From: Hyposmocoma kahamanoa
Lineage: Eukaryota; Arthropoda; Insecta; Lepidoptera; Cosmopterigidae
NCBI RefSeq assembly: GCF_003589595.1
Contig: NW_020653200.1
Coordinates: forward strand, 549,626 to 613,625
Direction of reading: 5' to 3'
DNA: 64,000 nucleotides
A program made the translations under genes and the position numbers. Below are positions 58,770 to 64,000 of this stretch, in pieces. A model generated the notes under the pieces. The model searched no databases. It saw only the letters and a list, made by a program, of their open reading frames with translations, and was not told where the DNA came from. Positions within the stretch are counted from its first letter, which is position 1, and every line of letters starts with the position of its first letter.

Positions 58770-59354
58770 GTAGAGACTGTCACGTCTGTCCACGGTACTA
58801 GCTACGGTACCGATACTCTTTGACAAAATTCAACACTAAAACTACATCATTATCACTATTGATATTGTTTTGTTTGTAACTTGTAGTTCCTGTGAATGTT
58901 CTTGTCTATAGATTGAAGTCGTCGATTTTCTCACGAATGTTTTGTGAAACGTCGTGTATTAGTGTTATTTATTTCACTTTTAAATGTACAATAACAATGT
59001 GCATAAACGTATACTTTTCGCACATAACGATTCAACATAAGCGCGCCTGTGAACACCGCAAGTGTTGTGATGCAATCGCGCGTTTCTCTGCCGAAATCGC
59101 TGGCGAAAGCGTTACAGTAGGAAATAAAAAACTATTTTAGCTTACATAATTATATAAAACGTCACAGCGAGCGTATACAGATTCATTTCAGGTGTGTGTT
59201 TCACATCAACTAGGCTGAATGCTCTATGCGAATACTGTTTAAGTTCATAAGGAAAGAAATGTTTGTTTGAATTTCTAAAATAAATAAATTATGTTACACA
59301 CTAATGAGTAGACTCCTGCTACAAGAAATCACTAATTTTTTTAAAGTCCGAGAC

Positions 59355-59492
59355 CTTGTTAGTAGGGTCGAGCCGCAGCCGCCAGGAGGGGCGGCGCTCG
59401 GTATTGGCGGCGATGGTCGCCGTCGCGGTGGCGGTCGCGCATGCCAGGGCCGCCGACACCGCCGCCTCGCCGCCGGCGCCAGTCCCCCGCGC
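59355..59492 (-). CDS. Mbs: Mbs exon: Ala/Thr-rich, ending E-R-R-P-S-W-R-L-R-L-D
   Basis: On the minus strand, a TAG at 59495-59493 is both an in-frame stop and the acceptor AG. 46 open codons follow, ending P-T-N-K at a GTCTCG donor (59354). The interior is Gly/Ala/Thr-rich; the last 16 residues are a distinctive basic block, R-R-P-S-W-R-L-R-L-D. Phase 0 on both sides fits its neighbours. The splice sites are weak (short polypyrimidine tract, non-consensus donor). The plus-strand frames here (59304-59577) are shadows of the same GC-rich block. Confidence 0.65.
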
Positions 59493-60297
59493 CTACGCCA
59501 TATTTGCCACGTTGGTACGTTACGTATTCTTATACTTACTTAATCATGGTTGTATTTTTAGTGCCAAAGTATCGTAAACCTGACCTCAAACACTAGGGTG
59601 CTCAGCTTGAAGTGTGAGTACCAAATTAAAGAAATTTATAAAATTTTGAAATATATGCAGACAAGAGACAATTTGGAAACAATTCGTCACCTACGCAGGC
59701 TTTGGACATAACACTTTAAAAAATACATAAGACGCATTTATTCCCCCAGTTTAAAATGAGTTATGCAAACGTATAGGTAGTTATGAACATAAATGTTGAC
59801 GTCCATAGTAACACGAGCGGCACACATTAATTATTGCATAATAACTGCAGAGTTAATTCAATGCAAACACTTTGGGACCGATGAGTGGTGGCTAAACTCG
59901 TAAACACAAACTCAACGTATGTACAATTGTCTTCACTAATTTCCAACACCTACACTATTATATTAATGCGAATTTTTAAATTTGATCAAACCTCTGCCCA
60001 AACAAAATTAGGTGTATTTACTTTTCCATCCCTCCACCAATTTATAGCAATGTTAATGACCCGCCCATTAAATCCACCCGCGATAAAATTCGGCATGTTC
60101 CCAATTCGTACACAATCTTAAGCGAAAATCTTCGCTTTTCACAATTGAACCACATTAATTAATCTTTTTTAGAAATAAATGTAAATAAGTACACCCGTTT
60201 CAATGGCGGTGGAAGACGGTAAATGAAACAAGCCTAAAATCCAGGAGTAGCAAACCCTAATGAACTGAAAAGCATAGTACTGAACCAAGTGACATAC

Positions 60298-60502
60298 CAA
60301 GGTATCTGTTGCAGTTGTGTCGTCCTTTTTGGGTGCGACCGTCTCCGTGCCATTGTCGGCCTTCTTCTTGACCAGCTGTTCGGCGGATTTGATCTCATCT
60401 AAGGTGACGCCTTGCGTAGAGCGTCGGGTCTCCCGAACTCGCTTCGCGTGTGCCTTCCGTTGCGTCTCGCTCTCATCGTCCCGCACCGGCGGTACGAACG
60501 AT
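60298..60502 (-). CDS. Mbs: Mbs exon: first inhibitory Thr site (RRSTQGVTL)
   Basis: The acceptor TGTGTAG ends at 60503 and the donor GTATGT begins at 60297. The exon is 1 nt + 68 codons. It encodes S-F-V-P-P-V-R-D-D-E-S-E-T-Q-R-K-A, then R-V-R-E-T-R-R-S-T-Q-G-V-T-L-D-E-I-K-S-A-E. This is nearly identical in layout to vertebrate MYPT1 around Thr696, the main Rho-kinase inhibitory site. The Thr codon is 60417-60415. An in-frame ATG inside the exon is not a start. Upstream exons lie beyond the window. Confidence 0.92.
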
Positions 60503-61435
60503 CTACACAGAATTCAATTGTAGTAGAAAAACATATTGAAGGGGCATTTGTTACTATGCAGGCATGTTTCAAAACGACCATTCACATATTAATGGTTGTC
60601 TTAAGGGGATTATAGCTCCAGTAACTTGAAAGTCAGTCTGATGTTCAGAGTGATATGCCAAAGTACATAAACTCTGGAGAGGAAAGCCTGGTTTTCAAGT
60701 TACGCTGTTAGGGGGGTTACTGTTGTTTTGAACACTCTGCCTCATAGCTGCAATTGCCACCACGAGTTGTTCGAATTCTAGAAAAAAGTGATATAACTGA
60801 GTAAAGTTAAATAATTATGAATAACAAAATGCCATGTGACAGATCATAATAAAACTGACTTAAATTTACCCAGTGAATATCTCTGGATATAGTAAAAATA
60901 ACATCGACATCTAAAATTAAACAAATATATCCTACAACATGCACTTTCTAAAAAACAACACGTATAGTTTAAAATTATGTGCATAAAGAGCATTATGACT
61001 GTGTCACTGTTATAAATAAGTGTCCCATATCGTAGGCTACAAAACTTTATAAAAATTGTAATAAAAAAATGGAATGATTTTCCAGACCCCAAAAAAATTC
61101 TACTGGGTCATGGGGCATTATTTACAAAGAGTGTAATAAAAATCCAATAAAAAAAAAGAAATTGGATACCCATGCATTTTGTAAAGAAAACATAAATTTT
61201 TTGCAGTCTGTTTACGCCTTAAGTCTCGGTGATGTAAAAGATATGTAAAATTTCATGAAGATTGGAGAATATTTACAGGTTCATACTTTGATCACTTTTG
61301 TAAATGTATGCCAAAATACGATTATTCAATGTTATTATGTTTTGTTGAGAAATCTGCAAATCATGAACTTAAAATTATAATAAAACTAAACACTATGATT
61401 AATAAGTAGTACGATACGTAAAAGATGTGTTATAT

Positions 61436-61610
61436 TAAATCAAGTGACGGGACGAAGTAGTCGTGCGCCTATGGCAAGCGGCACGCCTGTAACAATTGCA
61501 ATACCACAATACAAGAGCTTTAAATTGCAAAGATATGAGGTGTACTACTACTGCTGCCGTCACCCTGAGATATAATTTACAAGTCACATGTGCCTGTAAT
61601 TTCACTTGGA
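61436..61610 (-). repeat. Repeat family A, minus-strand copy
   Basis: CAAGTGACGGGACGAAGTAG, GGCAAGCGGCACGCC, GCAAAGATATGAGG and CGTCACCCTGAGATATAA are the complement of the family A blocks. Confidence 0.7.
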
Positions 61611-61830
61611 ACGATACAATTCCCTCTTTTGCTCGGTTTGTGACTTTTCTGTGATATTCGACTACAAGAATTTTGTTTTTGTTGTTCGTCCATGACCGAT
61701 CTATTAATCTTTTTATCAGAGCAATTCCTCTTTCTGCGGTGTCATTGACCACCTTAATAGCCTCGTGGACGTGTTTGACGTTGACAAAATATGCAACCTT
61801 GTATCATTGTACGCTTTTGATTTCAACACC
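61611..61830 (-). pseudogene. Fragment of an unrecognised protein, fused at its end to repeat A
   Basis: The minus strand reads V-H-E-A-I-K-V-V-N-D-T-A-E-R-G-I-A-L-I-K-R-L then V-V-E-Y-H-R-K-V before running into repeat A. The segment has good codon structure but no splice sites, promoter or full frame. It resembles, from memory only, a protein type found in insect transposon-associated ORFs; I cannot name it. Confidence 0.35.
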
Positions 61831-63423
61831 GCGTAATTTCATTATAGTTAGTTAGTTAGTTGCAGCCTACGAACGCGCCGTTTCCCAATGCTACTAACGC
61901 GGCTTTGCACTATCCCTGACGATACATGTCTTATACAACACTAAGACTACAGGCGTAAGCAAAATCATGTGAAAATTGCATCTTTGGAAAAAATGGAAAT
62001 AAAATATTTCTTCAGTTTGTCTGCGTATGTTATTTGTTTTCATCCAGAATGAAAAATAAAAAGGAAAAATGTCACACACATTGTTCATTATATGGTTACT
62101 TACTCAACCATTCTCATTACAGCCTCTATAAAAAACTGTATCACGTGTAATTTTTTAAGCTGCCTTTACATTTGTAAGTTTTATTCACGTAAGTAACTTT
62201 ATCAAGTTGCAAACGTATATACTCTTGTGTTGTCTTACGCAGCTTATCGTAATTTCTAATAATTTGTGAAAGTTGAAAAATTACATATCTAAACAATTCA
62301 ACATGAAACTATAACTCGAAATCTTATAAAAAAAATAACCAAAAAATACTTTGTAGTGTTAATTATAGCTAAACAAATATAAATGACAATCCGTGGTGGA
62401 GCCGTGGCGAATGACCATTAGGCTCTCAACTGGCGAAATTGCCATCCAAAATAATCTATATTTTTTAGCAGTTTGTTCTACTAAACAAAAATCAAATTTA
62501 AAAAAATTTAAAATGTTATTATCCTCCGTTCTTAATTGCAAAGAAAGACTTGCAAATGCACCTTGTAACATTTTTTTTTCTTTTCAATGTTCAAACCAGT
62601 ATTTTCATTGCATTGGTTTTTTGCTTGTTAAAATTATGTATGCAGCAGCTGCTTTGGCTAGATGAGGCGACATTTGCGATTCTGAATTGGATAATTTATG
62701 TGTAATTCGTATTAATTTTTCGCATGTAAGCAAAACTTACTAAGTATTATTTACTGTAATTTTTAAATTTTATGGAAATAACTTACAAGTGTAAAGGATG
62801 CCTTACTGTTACTAATTAAAAGCCACTATATACAAACAAAATATCAAATATCTGAGCACAACAACAGACAAAGCAGTAATAAAATAAACACGAAACACAC
62901 GAGGCAGTACATTTTGATTGGACGTAATAATAGCATACCTTTTGACAGCATTCGGTCAGTAAAAAGTTTAAGCGAATAACACACGCGGCCCTTCTGTATG
63001 CCTATCTAAATAATAAAGTACGAACTTTGAAATCATGGTTCGAAAATATCAAGAATTTGAGATTATCAGATGATTATCCATACTGATTCTTAAAAATTAA
63101 AATAGCATCTAAAACATTATGCAAAAAAAAATTGTTAAACAACACAAAAAATAGAACAGCAAACAGCCAGTGGTCCTAGGCAAAATTAAAAATCAAATAA
63201 ACACAAGTAAATATCTTTGGAAACATGGTTTCGTATTTGTTTGAGAGTTTTATATATTGATACTTGACGCGTTTGGATAAGTAAGTTTTGTTTTACCAAT
63301 TAATTTTACAGTAGTCATTTATACATGACTTTGCAAAACAAACTGTTTTATTCAAAACGTAATGAATTTATATATATTTAAACTAATTGTTATAATGAAA
63401 TTAGAAAACACTTTTTTTTAAAT

Positions 63424-63712
63424 ACCAAGTGACGGGACGAACAAATCGAGCGCCTGGTGGTAAGCGACACGCCTATCCATAACAGTTGCAGTGCCAATCA
63501 GGGCTTTAAATCGCAAAGATCTGAGGGGTTACTACCACTGCGCCCGTCACCCTGATACATAAGTTCACCAGTGCCCTTCAAAACCGGAAACCGGAATGCT
63601 GACATTACTGCTTGGTGGCAGAAATGGTAAGGTGGCAGTGCTTCTCTGGACGAACCTTTCACAAGGAGCTCTACTGTGCTGGGACTTGCAGTGTTTTGCA
63701 TTGACACAATAG
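63424..63712 (-). repeat. Repeat family A, longest minus-strand copy
   Basis: The blocks AAGTGACGGGACGAACAAAT, GGTGGTAAGCGACACGCC, GCAAAGATCTGAGG, and upstream CTTTCACAAGGAGCTCTACT run in the order expected for the reverse complement of 13890-14225. Confidence 0.7.
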
Positions 63713-64000
63713 AACTGCCGTACCGATGTAATGAGTGGGATAATCATGATGTCAAATACGAATTAGATTAACAATTCAATCGTCAATTGTCTTTCAATCA
63801 ACATAAAAAAATCTTACGTAATGCTCGAATAGCTCCAACACCTAGACTAGAAAATAATGCAATCATGCCGTTTGCCCCAGCAAGTCGCAAAAAAAGAGAT
63901 GCACTAATTTAAGTGTATATATATCCCTCTCGCATCCTTTCAAGTAAAACGCCAGTTAAATATTCAAAGTGTGTGAGTAATGTTGCAGTTACTTTTAGCG

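Larger units (their letters stand above)
25678..60502 (-). other. Mbs: Gene locus (3' part): myosin phosphatase targeting subunit (MYPT/Mbs)
   Basis: Minus-strand exons at 60502-60298, 59492-59355, 54201-54030, 53134-52986, 51915-51856, 32970-32809, 30237-30154, and alternatives 29435-29337 and 25764-25678, join without phase conflict into about 350 residues. The order P-P-V-R-D-D-E-S-E, R-R-S-T-Q-G-V-T-L, K-R-R-S-T-G-V, a D-Y-K-A-L-Y coiled coil, E-K-R-E-K-R-A-I-E-R-K-L-S, and a leucine zipper ending L-I-R-V-I-S-K-L-S-K is the C-terminal half of MYPT1/PPP1R12A. That protein targets PP1 to myosin light chain, and Rho kinase inhibits it at the two Thr sites. The ankyrin and PP1-binding exons lie right of 64000. 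It is convergent with the sushi gene. Confidence 0.9.

Noticed and set aside
58337..58826. Long minus-strand frames
   Set aside because: They consist almost entirely of undetermined bases.
59304..59577. Two plus-strand Ala/Arg-rich frames
   Set aside because: Shadows of the GC-rich Mbs exon on the other strand.

Overview
This is eukaryotic, AT-rich, intron-rich, transposon-dense DNA. The combination of families fits an insect, most likely a lepidopteran: tRNA-derived SINEs with G-G-T-T-C-G-A B boxes, Jockey/CR1-type LINE tails, Tc1 relics, and short MITEs with 8-bp target duplications. Almost all the supplied open reading frames are shadows. Real coding sequence is confined to short exons with GT..AG boundaries, belonging to two convergent genes.

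Left gene (+ strand, 1335-4769): the 3' end of a membrane protein made of sushi/CCP domains. Four CCP-encoding exons (all entered in phase 1) lead to one transmembrane helix and a tyrosine-rich cytoplasmic tail. This is most like the selectin-like protein Furrowed. Its 5' exons lie left of the window. An inverted, truncated CCP exon sits on the opposite strand at 706-871, directly against a truncated SINE tail.

Right gene (- strand, from beyond 64000 down to 25678): the C-terminal half of the myosin phosphatase targeting subunit (MYPT; Mbs in Drosophila, PPP1R12 in vertebrates). Exons were rebuilt by reading frame and splice phase at 60502-60298, 59492-59355, 54201-54030, 53134-52986, 51915-51856, 32970-32809 and 30237-30154, followed by two alternative leucine-zipper C-terminal exons (29435-29337 and 25764-25678). 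Both inhibitory Rho-kinase-type sites (RRSTQGV and KRRSTGV) are present. Inside the 18.9-kb intron, a 174-codon open exon (35256-34735) has its own Met and a phase-0 donor. It would splice in frame to the coiled-coil exons, giving a predicted short isoform of about 284-288 residues that lacks the ankyrin/PP1-binding region.

The interval 5400-24900 and the large Mbs introns hold transposable elements and unrecognised AT-rich DNA. They include LINE relics (1-250, 8160-8520, 11690-12092, 18660-20310, 37065-39570, 42900-44420), a Tc1/mariner relic (20358-22002), two groups of hAT-like non-autonomous elements with 8-bp target duplications, long-TIR MITEs, SINEs, and several perfect palindromes. 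A 400-base N gap lies at 58370-58769. No bacterial-type system, CRISPR array or rRNA is present. The most interesting biology is the Mbs isoform architecture (duplicated zipper exons plus an internal promoter candidate), the inverted sushi exon, and a two-copy palindromic repeat with a hammerhead-like core.
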